Positions 1-6,389 of a stretch of 6,776 bases of DNA are shown piece by piece; position 1 is the stretch's first letter; each line of letters opens with the position of its first letter. The stretch covers positions 1 to 6,776 of the forward strand of contig CABQJA010000123.1 in the NCBI GenBank assembly GCA_902464345.1, read 5' to 3'. The position numbers and the translations under genes are program-made. Below the pieces are notes generated by a model. The model was not told where the DNA came from and searched no databases. It saw only the letters and a program-made list of their open reading frames with translations. The DNA comes from an uncultured Clostridium sp. (GTDB lineage Bacteria > Bacillota > Clostridia > Lachnospirales > Lachnospiraceae).

Positions 1-324
1 AGGCGCCCCTTCCTTAGGATGCCGCATTGCAATAATATCGGCATAGCAGCTGATGACACGGGTGGTATCGGCTACGGTTTCGCCCTTGGTTGCACTTGAC
101 TGGTCAGCACTGGAGAAGCCCAGTGTTTGTCCACCGAGACTCAGCATGGCGGACTCGAATGACAGCCGTGTTCTGGTACTTGGTTCATAGAAAAGAGTAG
201 CAAGCTGTCGGCCGTCAGCAACGTGACGATATAATTTCGGGTTGGAGCGGATGCGTTCAGCAAGGTTCAGGATATCCAGCGTTTCATCCACGGTTAAGTC
301 TGTAGGGGTGATTAAATGTCTCAT
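1..324 (-). CDS. pyrB: Aspartate carbamoyltransferase catalytic chain, N-terminal part (runs off window)
   Basis: PyrB condenses carbamoyl phosphate with L-aspartate to N-carbamoyl-L-aspartate, the committed step of de novo pyrimidine synthesis in the cytoplasm. The 108 visible residues (about a third of a normal ~305-residue chain) are open to the window edge and cover most of the carbamoyl-phosphate-binding domain. The family signature FYEPSTRTRLSFES lies at residues 45-58, with the phosphate-binding STRTR at 49-53. The SSATKGET loop (76-83) carries Lys80, matching the active-site lysine supplied by a neighbouring subunit in the E. coli trimer, and MRHP (100-103) carries the conserved Arg and His. 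The ATG at 324 is preferred because AAGGAG (337-332) sits 7 nt upstream; an in-frame ATG at 330 would leave almost no spacing. The start overlaps the purA stop as ATGA, so translation is probably coupled. Whether a regulatory pyrI follows cannot be seen. Confidence 0.96.
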   Translation of the reverse strand, partial: MRHLITPTDLTVDETLDILNLAERIRSNPKLYRHVADGRQLATLFYEPSTRTRLSFESAMLSLGGQTLGFSSADQSSATKGETVADTTRVISCYADIIAMRHPKEGAP

Positions 325-1622
325 AGCCATTCTCCTTTAATTAAGTATTCGTCACGTTTTGCACCGACGGAAACAAAGTTGATCCTTGCATGGATCATTT
401 CTTCGATAGTCTGAATATAGGCGCGGGCATTTGCAGGGAGTGCATCATAGGTTCTGCATTTCGTGATATCCTCCTGCCAGCCGGGAAGAGTATCTACGAT
501 TGGAGTGCAGAGATCCAGGTTATCGGTTGGATCGAATTCGACCGGAGAGCCGCCGGCATCCTTGTATCCTGTGATGATCGGAATCTCTTTCATGGAGCTT
601 AATACATCTAACTTTGTAAGCGCGATCTTGTCGGCACCCTGACATTTCAGACCATAGCGGCTTGCGACAGCATCAAAAGGACCGACACGACGCGGACGTC
701 CGGTCGCAGCACCGAATTCTCCTCCGGCAACTCGGAGTTCCTGCTGCCAGGCTTCGGGGACTGCATGCTCAGCGACAAAAGGACCGGCTCCGACACAGGT
801 GGAATATGCTTTCAGGACGCCGACTACATGATCGGCATGTCTGCCCGGAATTCCTGCACCGATCGGACCGTAGGCTGAGATTGTGGAGGAACTGGAGGTA
901 TATGGGAAGATACCGTAGTCGATATCTCTTAAGGCACCAAGCTGTGCCTCCAGAATAACATGTTTGCCCTCAGAAAGAGCATGGTCGATATAGGAACCGG
1001 TGTCGCATATATATGGACTGAATTTGGCGGCCTGTTCTTTACACCAGGCAAGAAGAGCCGGATAAGACATCGGTTCCTGATGATAACATCCGGCAAGCTC
1101 CAGATTCTTGGACTCGAGAATGGTCCTTAAACGTGCCTGCATGGATTCGTCATCTAAATGCAGGAGATCGCCGAGGCGAAGTGTTTTCTTACGATATTTG
1201 TCACTGTAAACATAGGCGATTCCACGTTTGGTAGAGCCAAAGGCAGAACCGGTCCTGGCAAGCCGGGTTTCCTCTAGCTCGTCCTGAATCCTGTGCCATG
1301 GCATAGAGATCGTAGCTTTTTTAGAGAGCTTTAAATGATCGGCATCTACGGTGATTCCCCGTTTTTCTATCTGGGCAATCTCATTGGTAAGGTGCTCCAG
1401 GTCAATGACCATGCCATCGCCAAGCACGCATACAACGTTTTTGTGAAGGATTCCGGAAGGGAGAAGATTCAAGATGAATTTTCCTTGGTCGGTCACGACT
1501 GTGTGGCCGGCATTGTTGCCGCCCTGATAGCGGACAACAATATCCGCCTGCTCGGAAAGCAGGTCAATGACTCTTCCCTTTCCTTCATCACCCCAGTTAA
1601 TACCTGTTACAGAAGTTAGCAT
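321..1622 (-). CDS. purA: Adenylosuccinate synthetase (divergent clade)
   Basis: PurA joins IMP and L-aspartate using GTP to give adenylosuccinate, the first committed step to AMP. The 433-residue length is normal for the family. Visible signatures are WGDEGKG at 10-16 with catalytic Asp12, GGNNAGHT at 34-41 with catalytic His40, AQ at 226-227, DIDYGIFPYTSSSST at 233-247, GVLKAYSTCVGAGPF at 268-282, the aspartate-binding loop GAATGRPRR at 304-312 with both key arginines, the guanine-binding TKLD at 336-339, and SVG at 418-420. Several IMP-site regions depart from the E. coli-type pattern: GTTGRGIGPAYEDK is replaced by GSTKRGIAYVYSDK (129-142), and SSNTT by SSSST. Catalytic Asp and His are kept, so I read it as a functional but divergent PurA. 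The start at 1622 has AAGGAGG (1639-1633) about 10 nt upstream. It follows the exporter gene after 46 nt with no promoter or terminator seen, and its TGA overlaps the pyrB ATG. Confidence 0.95.
   Translation of the reverse strand: MLTSVTGINWGDEGKGRVIDLLSEQADIVVRYQGGNNAGHTVVTDQGKFILNLLPSGILHKNVVCVLGDGMVIDLEHLTNEIAQIEKRGITVDADHLKLSKKATISMPWHRIQDELEETRLARTGSAFGSTKRGIAYVYSDKYRKKTLRLGDLLHLDDESMQARLRTILESKNLELAGCYHQEPMSYPALLAWCKEQAAKFSPYICDTGSYIDHALSEGKHVILEAQLGALRDIDYGIFPYTSSSSTISAYGPIGAGIPGRHADHVVGVLKAYSTCVGAGPFVAEHAVPEAWQQELRVAGGEFGAATGRPRRVGPFDAVASRYGLKCQGADKIALTKLDVLSSMKEIPIITGYKDAGGSPVEFDPTDNLDLCTPIVDTLPGWQEDITKCRTYDALPANARAYIQTIEEMIHARINFVSVGAKRDEYLIKGEWL
332..337 (-). promoter_or_regulatory. 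pyrB ribosome binding site inside the purA 3' end
   Basis: AAGGAG on the minus strand lies within the last purA codons (Lys-Gly-Glu of the terminal IKGEWL) and is 7 nt from the pyrB ATG at 324. It fixes the pyrB start at 324 rather than 330 and supports coupled translation of purA and pyrB. Confidence 0.8.
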
Positions 1623-1632
1623 AATATAATAT

Positions 1633-1639
1633 CCTCCTT
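1633..1639 (-). promoter_or_regulatory. purA ribosome binding site
   Basis: AAGGAGG on the minus strand, about 10 nt from the purA ATG at 1622, is a near-perfect anti-16S match in the 46-nt gap after the exporter gene. The only TATATA in this gap directly abuts the site, so it cannot be a useful -10 for purA. This supports read-through transcription from upstream. Confidence 0.75.
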
Positions 1640-1668
1640 ATATAGAAATGAATGTATCATGATAAGCA

Positions 1669-3009
1669 TTACGTGCAGTAGCGGAAGGTACGGTCCGTAA
1701 GGATTCTGGCAAAGATAAGTCCAAGTGGCAATGCTGTGATGATCAGAATCGCGGATGTAAACCATGAGACGGCATCCGTCAGGGACATGATGCCGAAGTT
1801 ATAGATTGCACGATATAAGTAAAGTCCGGGAACCATAATAACAATGGATGGGACCGTTAATGAAATACGCGGATATCCGTTATATTGTTTGATAGCGGAA
1901 GCCAGGAGTCCGGCGGCGGCAGCACCGATAAAGGCGGCAACGGCAGCGGGCATTCCCGTAAAATCAATAAGCTCCAGACGTAATGTATTGGCGATCGATC
2001 CGATCAGTGCGGCCGTAGCTGCCATAGGAATGGAACTGTTAAACATGATTGAGAAACCAAACACACCGCAGAAGCTGGTGATCAGTCTTAGAAGCAGGTA
2101 TGCTATATTATTAAGGTTCAGCTCGGAAAAGTCCTCGGGCTGTAGGTGCAATAGCAATGCCATGATCCAGGCAAAAATAGTGGCAACCAGTACAATGATG
2201 ATGGAGTAGGTCAGCCGTTCAAGTCCGGAACGGAGATCCAGCTTAGCCAGGTCGATCCCGCTTGTGATAAACGGGAATCCGGGTATGATAAAAAGCATGG
2301 AACATATATAGCCTGCTTCGTGAACGGCAGGAATATGAAACAGCACGATCGCAAGCTTTAACAGCATTGCATATATCAGGCAGGCGGCGGATATCGATAT
2401 AGCTATATTCATATACAGGGTAAAGTGATGCTTGATTAGCTTCGTACGGATCAGATTACCGATGCCGGCAGCGATAAATGCGAGACACATCTCAATCGGA
2501 CCGCCGCCGAGAAGAAATGTAAAGGAACAGCATGCAAGTGCCGCTGCAAGACCTAATATTGCAGGGGAATACAGTGCATGGATCTGTTCAATCTCATCCA
2601 GCCGTTTATGGATTATTTCGCCGGTCAGGTGTGCTTCTTCATTCGGGAAATTATCAACAAATTGCTCCATACGATACAGCTTTGAGGTGTTTACACCGGT
2701 ATTTGCAATACTGAGTGATTGAGAAACACAGTCATTACCGTCAAAGCAGTTGAATTCGATCGACATGAGTCCGACATCGACAGTGCAGGTAACGCCAAGT
2801 TCTTTTGACAGCTTGTTCATGGAAGTACGAACACGCCAGGCCCCTGTTCCGCAGGACAGCATAATTAATCCGACACGTCCGATGACGGAAGCTTTCTCGA
2901 TCAGATCCGCTTCGGCGATCAGGGCATTGCTGTCAGCATTTGTATAATCATGCCATGGGATTTCCATATGATTCTTTTCTATACGGTCAATGAAATCAGT
3001 CTTTGGCAT
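1669..3009 (-). CDS. Threonine/serine exporter (ThrE) family membrane protein, fused YjjP-YjjB type
   Basis: This 446-residue inner-membrane protein carries both ThrE-family domains in one chain. A soluble N-terminal segment (about 1-145) holds the DUF1212-type stretch RVGLIMLSCGTGAWRVRTSM (45-64). About ten hydrophobic segments follow, roughly at 146-166, 171-187, 198-224, 234-250, 266-288, 302-324, 327-343, 353-372, 385-404 and 415-436. The first half ends with the family motif IIPGFPFITSGID (241-253); the second, YjjB-like half carries SIVIMVPGLYLYR (388-400). Corynebacterium ThrE exports threonine and serine, while the split E. coli pair YjjP/YjjB has been linked to succinate export, so the substrate here is open. 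The ATG at 3009 overlaps the upstream gene by 14 nt and has GAGG (3022-3019) 9 nt upstream. Met15 (ATG at 2967) is a less likely start with a weak site. Placement between an unknown gene and purA-pyrB suggests co-transcription. Confidence 0.88.
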   Translation of the reverse strand: MPKTDFIDRIEKNHMEIPWHDYTNADSNALIAEADLIEKASVIGRVGLIMLSCGTGAWRVRTSMNKLSKELGVTCTVDVGLMSIEFNCFDGNDCVSQSLSIANTGVNTSKLYRMEQFVDNFPNEEAHLTGEIIHKRLDEIEQIHALYSPAILGLAAALACCSFTFLLGGGPIEMCLAFIAAGIGNLIRTKLIKHHFTLYMNIAISISAACLIYAMLLKLAIVLFHIPAVHEAGYICSMLFIIPGFPFITSGIDLAKLDLRSGLERLTYSIIIVLVATIFAWIMALLLHLQPEDFSELNLNNIAYLLLRLITSFCGVFGFSIMFNSSIPMAATAALIGSIANTLRLELIDFTGMPAAVAAFIGAAAAGLLASAIKQYNGYPRISLTVPSIVIMVPGLYLYRAIYNFGIMSLTDAVSWFTSAILIITALPLGLIFARILTDRTFRYCT

Positions 3010-3757
3010 TGATGATCGCCTCGGCTTTCTCTACATGGTGTTCCAGATTGTGCAGAAAGATGGAATTTGGCAGGAAGATACCGAGTTCATCAAACCGTTT
3101 GTTATCTTCCACGAAGGAATCCTGTCCATAGAATATGTATGCGGTAGGAAGGTTTTTCTCCAGCTCCAGCATCAGATCCCATACCGCACTGTAGGCTTCG
3201 GCCTCGGTTTCTTTCAGTTTGACGGTATCCGGCAGCTCACGTATAAGCAGAATGCCGGTATTTTCTTCAAGAATCCGTTGCTCTACGGCTGAGGAATCTT
3301 CAGCATATGTATGACTGTAGCGATAGGCTTTTGCGAAAAAGATATTTTTTCGGTTTATTAAATTCTCATAGATGCTGTAAAAATGCTGGTAATCTTTATC
3401 GTGTGCCAGATTTTTATAGTCAGGCAGGAGCTCCCCATTAGGATCGGTCATGATCAGTGGGTTCTGTGTGCCGTCTGCATTGAAACGATACGGAATCAGA
3501 AACGCATTTCTTAACAGATCAAATAAGGTGTTCTGGGTGATTGCCATCAGAAACGCAGATAGGTCTTTGTTAGCGTAGCAATCAAATAATGTCTGTGCAA
3601 ATTCCTCAGGTGAAAGACAGGTATCGGAATCATCGTTATAAAACAGATAATCACAGAATGTATGAAACAGTTTATTACATGCCCATGGATCATCCAGTAT
3701 CTTTTGGAATAAGACTTCAGATTTTTCTTCCCGCGGGAAAATAGCCGTGTCTCTCAT
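2996..3757 (-). CDS. Conserved-looking hypothetical protein, first gene of the operon
   Basis: I do not recognise this 253-residue protein with confidence. It has no signal peptide or membrane segment and looks soluble, acidic and rich in aromatic residues (Phe and Tyr). Four cysteines fall within residues 27-60, but their spacing does not suggest a zinc site. The stretch at about 69-117 (TLFDLLRNAFLIPYRF, then MTDPNGELLPDY) faintly recalls the SseB N-terminal fold family, where a predicted strand ending in a proline-rich 'lyvP' segment is followed by an 'sDexG...lpaFT'-like segment; this is a weak hint only. The second half (about 180-250) is mainly charged helix. The ATG at 3757 has AAGGAG (3772-3767) 9 nt upstream and lies just downstream of a good promoter. 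Its 3' end overlaps the exporter start by 14 nt, implying coupled translation and a shared role. Codon pattern and reading-frame integrity support a real gene. Confidence 0.85.
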   Translation of the reverse strand: MRDTAIFPREEKSEVLFQKILDDPWACNKLFHTFCDYLFYNDDSDTCLSPEEFAQTLFDCYANKDLSAFLMAITQNTLFDLLRNAFLIPYRFNADGTQNPLIMTDPNGELLPDYKNLAHDKDYQHFYSIYENLINRKNIFFAKAYRYSHTYAEDSSAVEQRILEENTGILLIRELPDTVKLKETEAEAYSAVWDLMLELEKNLPTAYIFYGQDSFVEDNKRFDELGIFLPNSIFLHNLEHHVEKAEAIINAKD

Positions 3758-3794
3758 AATAATCAGCTCCTTCTTGTATTTTCATTTCGGTTCG

Positions 3795-3823
3795 ATTATA
3801 CTATTGCCGTAGCAATAAGTAAA
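3795..3823 (-). promoter_or_regulatory. Sigma-A-type promoter of the minus-strand operon
   Basis: On the minus strand, TTTACT (3823-3818, 4 of 6 matches to TTGACA) is followed after exactly 17 bp by a perfect TATAAT (3800-3795). Transcription would start near 3788 and give a leader of about 30 nt before the ATG at 3757, containing the AAGGAG site. The spacer is almost entirely a palindrome (3802-3817), which makes regulation at this promoter likely. Confidence 0.72.
3802..3817. promoter_or_regulatory. Candidate operator: perfect 16-bp inverted repeat
   Basis: TATTGC, then CGTA, then GCAATA forms a perfect 6-bp inverted repeat with a 4-bp centre. It sits between the -35 and -10 of the minus-strand operon promoter and about 25 bp upstream of the lysR extended -10. 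A divergent regulator gene beside such a dyad is the usual LysR-family layout. However, the half-sites are not spaced as a strict T-N11-A box centred on the dyad, so the binding protein is inferred. No T-run follows, so it is not a terminator. Confidence 0.55.
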
Positions 3824-3831
3824 AATCATAA

Positions 3832-3860
3832 TTGATATAACTGATATAATTATTTGATAT
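3832..3860 (+). repeat. TTGATAT direct repeats flanking the lysR -10
   Basis: TTGATAT occurs at 3832-3838 and 3854-3860, 22 bp apart, with a third partial copy TGATAT at 3842-3847 that is part of the extended -10. The near two-helical-turn spacing would place the copies on one DNA face. Such AT-rich repeats can also arise by chance in a promoter region. Confidence 0.3.
3842..3850 (+). promoter_or_regulatory. Extended -10 promoter for the LysR-type regulator gene
   Basis: TGATATAAT is a perfect extended -10 element (TGnTATAAT). No good -35 is found 17 bp upstream, which extended -10 promoters tolerate. Transcription would start near 3857, leaving a leader of about 19 nt that still contains the AAAGGA ribosome binding site (3864-3869), 6 nt before the ATG at 3876. 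Confidence 0.65.
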
Positions 3861-3875
3861 GATAAAGGACTGCTT

Positions 3876-4766
3876 ATGGACGTTAATTTTGAATATTATA
3901 AGATTTTTTATTATGTTGCAAAGTATCGGAATTTTACAAAAGCGGCGCGTACATTAGGAAATAGTCAGCCGAATGTAACGCGGGCAATGAACTGTATGGA
4001 GCAACAGATGGGAACAACGTTACTTATAAGAAATAATCGTGGAGTGCAATTAACTCCGGAAGGAGAGAAGCTCTATGTACGGGTGTCTGCGGCGATGACA
4101 CAGATACTTGCAGCGGAAGAGGAGATCACGGACAGTACAAGTCTCTTACACGGAAGTATTTCTATCGGGGCCAGTGAAACAGCACTGAATATATTCCTGT
4201 TAAGCAGGTTGAAGTCTTTTCATATGGTGCATCCGGGAATAAGGCTTAAGATCTATAATCATTCCACACCGGAGGCGATTAAGGCAGTGAAGAACGGAAC
4301 GGTGGATTTTGCGGTTGTATCAACGCCGGTATATGCAGAGGAGCCGCTTAAGACGATCCTGTTACAGCCATTTCGGGAAAAGCTGGTCGGAGGAACGACG
4401 TTTACGGCACTGGCAAGTCAGGAATTATCGTTAAAAGAAGTAAAGAGCTATCCTCTGATCTGTTTGGGAAAAGAGACTATGACATATAAGTTCTATAAGG
4501 ATCTGTTTTTAACATATGGGCTGGAATTAGAGCCGGATACCGAAGCGGCTACGACGGATCAGATCCTGTCATTGGTAAAGAATGAGTTAGGTCTGGCATT
4601 TCTGCCGGAGCCTATGGCACAGGAAGCAATAGCCAGAAAGGAAATCGTGGAAATCGCGCTGAAGGAGGAGATACCGCCAAGGAATATATGTCTGGTATAT
4701 GACAGCACGCATCCGATCAGTTCGGCGGCATATCAATTAAGAAAGGCTGTTGTTGAGAGCCGGTAG
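3876..4766 (+). CDS. LysR-type transcriptional regulator
   Basis: This 296-residue protein has normal LysR-family length and architecture. The N-terminal winged helix-turn-helix spans about residues 4-63: YKIFYYVAKYRNFTKAART, then the recognition helix region NSQPNVTRAMNCMEQQMG, then LLIRNNRGVQLTPEGEKLY. A linker helix follows (about 64-88), then a periplasmic-binding-protein-like effector domain (about 93-296), with the typical start HGSISIGAS and the later QILSLVKNELGLAFLPEPMA at about 229-248. It acts as a DNA-binding dimer or tetramer whose activity depends on a small ligand; the ligand cannot be read from the sequence. The ATG at 3876 follows AAAGGA by 6 nt. The gene is divergent from the operon at 3757, with 118 bp and two promoters between them. 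Control of that operon and autoregulation is the natural inference; control of the downstream restriction-modification genes is less likely, since they have their own promoter. Confidence 0.95.
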   Translation: MDVNFEYYKIFYYVAKYRNFTKAARTLGNSQPNVTRAMNCMEQQMGTTLLIRNNRGVQLTPEGEKLYVRVSAAMTQILAAEEEITDSTSLLHGSISIGASETALNIFLLSRLKSFHMVHPGIRLKIYNHSTPEAIKAVKNGTVDFAVVSTPVYAEEPLKTILLQPFREKLVGGTTFTALASQELSLKEVKSYPLICLGKETMTYKFYKDLFLTYGLELEPDTEAATTDQILSLVKNELGLAFLPEPMAQEAIARKEIVEIALKEEIPPRNICLVYDSTHPISSAAYQLRKAVVESR

Positions 4767-4781
4767 AAAGATAGTGCTTTA

Positions 4782-4810
4782 TTTAAATTTATAAAGGGAT
4801 GTGCTATAAT
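4782..4810 (+). promoter_or_regulatory. Promoter of the hsdM-hsdS module
   Basis: TTTAAA (4782-4787, 4 of 6 matches to TTGACA) is followed after 17 bp by TATAAT (4805-4810), itself preceded by TGC to give a perfect extended -10. Transcription would start near 4817, after any upstream in-frame ATG at 4799, so it also argues for the hsdM start at 4841. The module therefore need not depend on lysR transcription. Confidence 0.7.
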
Positions 4811-4830
4811 GAGTTCATTCTTTACAAGCT

Positions 4831-4836
4831 GGAGGG
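4831..4836 (+). promoter_or_regulatory. hsdM ribosome binding site
   Basis: GGAGGG ends 4 nt before the ATG at 4841. It selects this start over the in-frame ATG at 4799, which lacks a ribosome binding site and lies upstream of the predicted transcription start. Confidence 0.8.
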
Positions 4837-4840
4837 ACAA

Positions 4841-6301
4841 ATGATTACAGGGGAATTAAGAAATAAAATTGACAGAATATGGGAAACATTCTGGACAGGA
4901 GGTATTACCAATCCATTAGATGTAATTGAACAGTTTACGTATTTATTGTTTATAAAGCAGTTGGATGATGTGGAAACGACAAAAGAAAATGAGGCTAATT
5001 TTTTAGGCGTACCATATGAATCCATGTTTCCTGATGAATGTCAGAAGTATAGATGGAGTAAATTTAAAAATCTGGGCTCGGCTGATGAGATGTATGAGGT
5101 TGTGATGAATGGAGTTTTCCCGTTTATCAAGAACTTACATCAGGATGGAGATTCCGCATATACACGTTATATGGGAGATGCTATTTTTAAGATTCCAACG
5201 GGAGCAATGCTTACCAAGATCGTAGATGGGATTGATAAACTGGAGCTTGGTGATGAGGATTCAAAGGGGGATCTGTACGAATACTTGCTGTCCAAGGTTG
5301 CAACAGCCGGTACCAATGGTCAGTTCAGGACACCGCGTCATATTATTAAGATGATGGTTGCGTTAGTTCAGCCGCAGCCGGAAGATACGATTATTGACCC
5401 GGCGATGGGAAGTGCCGGATTCTTAATTGAAGCACAGGATTACCTTAGAAAGAATCATGAAGAAATGTTTCTGAATGCAAAGCTCAGGGAGCATTTTAAT
5501 AACACGATGTTCTATGGAAATGATATGGACAGAACGATGTTACGAATTGGTGCCATGAATATGCTGCTTCATGGGGTAGATAATCCGAATATCTCATATC
5601 GTGACAGTTTATCGGAAGCGAATAAGGATATTGAGAAATATTCCTTAGTTCTGGCGAATCCGCCATTCAAGGGAAGCCTGGACTACGAGGCGGTTTCGGC
5701 AGATTTATTAAAAGTGACTAAAACAAAGAAAACAGAATTGCTATTCCTCGCATTGTTCCTACGAATTTTGAAAAAAGGTGGAAGAGCAGCTGTAATTGTT
5801 CCGGATGGTGTGCTGTTTGGGGCAAGTAATGCACATAAGCAGATCCGGAAAGAGATTCTTGAAAAAAATAAACTGGATGCTGTAATTTCTATGCCAAGTG
5901 GTGTCTTTAAGCCATATGCCGGAGTATCTACGGCAATACTTATTTTCACGAAAACCGGAAATGGCGGAACGGATCAGGTATGGTTCTATGATATGAAGGC
6001 AGATGGTTATAGTCTGGATGATAAGCGACAGGAAATCACAGATAATGATATACCGGATATCATTGAAAGATTTCAGAATCGTGAACAGGAAAAGGATAGA
6101 GCCAGAACAGAGCAGAGCTTTATGGTCCCGCTTGCGGATATTGTAGCAAATGATTATGATCTCTCCATTAATAAGTATAAAGAAGTTGTATATGAAAAGG
6201 TAGAATACGAATCAACGGAGACCATTATTGGAAAAATTGAAGAACTTGAGAAAGAGATACAGCAGGATATGACAGAATTGAAAAAACTGTTGGGAATCTA
6301 A
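4841..6301 (+). CDS. hsdM: Type I restriction-modification system, DNA methyltransferase subunit
   Basis: HsdM transfers a methyl group from S-adenosylmethionine to the N6 of adenine in the sequence chosen by HsdS, as an M2S complex that also joins HsdR for restriction. The 486-residue product has a helical HsdM N-terminal domain (about 1-140, starting ITGELRNKIDRIWETFW), the family segment TNGQFRTPRHI (158-168), SAM-binding motif I as DPAMGSAGFL (186-195), the motif around FYGNDMDRTMLRIGAMN (224-240), catalytic motif IV as NPPF (273-276), and PDGVLFG (321-327). A charged C-terminal helix (about 458-484) probably packs on the specificity subunit. Motif I has Met-Gly-Ser-Ala where many relatives have Cys-Gly-Thr-Gly, a variant compatible with activity. 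The 4841 start is set by GGAGGG and by the position of the promoter. The reading frame is intact. Confidence 0.95.
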   Translation: MITGELRNKIDRIWETFWTGGITNPLDVIEQFTYLLFIKQLDDVETTKENEANFLGVPYESMFPDECQKYRWSKFKNLGSADEMYEVVMNGVFPFIKNLHQDGDSAYTRYMGDAIFKIPTGAMLTKIVDGIDKLELGDEDSKGDLYEYLLSKVATAGTNGQFRTPRHIIKMMVALVQPQPEDTIIDPAMGSAGFLIEAQDYLRKNHEEMFLNAKLREHFNNTMFYGNDMDRTMLRIGAMNMLLHGVDNPNISYRDSLSEANKDIEKYSLVLANPPFKGSLDYEAVSADLLKVTKTKKTELLFLALFLRILKKGGRAAVIVPDGVLFGASNAHKQIRKEILEKNKLDAVISMPSGVFKPYAGVSTAILIFTKTGNGGTDQVWFYDMKADGYSLDDKRQEITDNDIPDIIERFQNREQEKDRARTEQSFMVPLADIVANDYDLSINKYKEVVYEKVEYESTETIIGKIEELEKEIQQDMTELKKLLGI

Positions 6302-6356
6302 GTATGATTTTTGATTGTTAAAAAGTGATGATTGATAGATAAATGTTGAGGAAAGG

Positions 6357-6389
6357 ATGTACAAATTCGGATTTGTGGGGATGATGTAG
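6357..6389 (+). CDS. Possible 10-codon leader or coupling ORF before hsdS
   Basis: ATG at 6357 opens a frame for MYKFGFVGMM with TAG at 6387-6389, directly abutting the hsdS ATG at 6390. GAGG (6348-6351) lies 5 nt upstream, within GAGGAAAGG, and is a better ribosome binding site than anything next to hsdS itself, where only GGGG at 6377-6380 is seen. Ribosomes ending this frame could restart at hsdS. The frame is too short to judge by composition and may be fortuitous. Confidence 0.3.
   Translation: MYKFGFVGMM
6361..6376 (+). other. Small hairpin within the hsdM-hsdS gap
   Basis: ACAAAT (6361-6366), TCGG, then ATTTGT (6371-6376) can form a 6-bp AU-rich stem with a 4-nt loop, ending just before the GGGG that would serve as the hsdS ribosome binding site. 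It is weak, has no T-run and is not a terminator. Any effect on hsdS translation is conjecture. Confidence 0.3.

Noticed and set aside
325..330. pyrB start at the in-frame ATG at 330
   Set aside because: It would leave about 1 nt between AAGGAG and the start codon; ATG 324 has the normal 7-nt spacing.
390..958. Plus-strand open frames opposite purA, the exporter and the unknown gene
   Set aside because: They lie antisense to well-supported genes, lack ribosome binding sites and show no recognisable protein features; they are shadows of the real frames.
321..1622. PurZ-like enzyme of the 2-aminoadenine (Z-genome) pathway
   Set aside because: PurZ lacks the catalytic Asp of the GDEGKG motif; here WGDEGKG with Asp12 is intact, and the neighbours are cellular biosynthesis genes rather than phage genes.
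1655..1664. TATCATGATA palindrome between the exporter gene and purA
   Set aside because: A 10-bp AT-rich palindrome with no loop, no T-run and no nearby promoter; expected by chance.
4799..4840. Longer hsdM start at 4799 (extra 14 residues)
   Set aside because: The extra stretch overlaps the extended -10 TATAAT (4805-4810) and has no ribosome binding site, while ATG 4841 follows GGAGGG and begins the conserved N-terminal domain.
5862..5868. A7 tract in hsdM as a phase-variation tract
   Set aside because: Seven A residues arise from ordinary Glu-Lys-Asn codons in an AT-rich gene; too short to argue for slippage switching, and the frame is intact.
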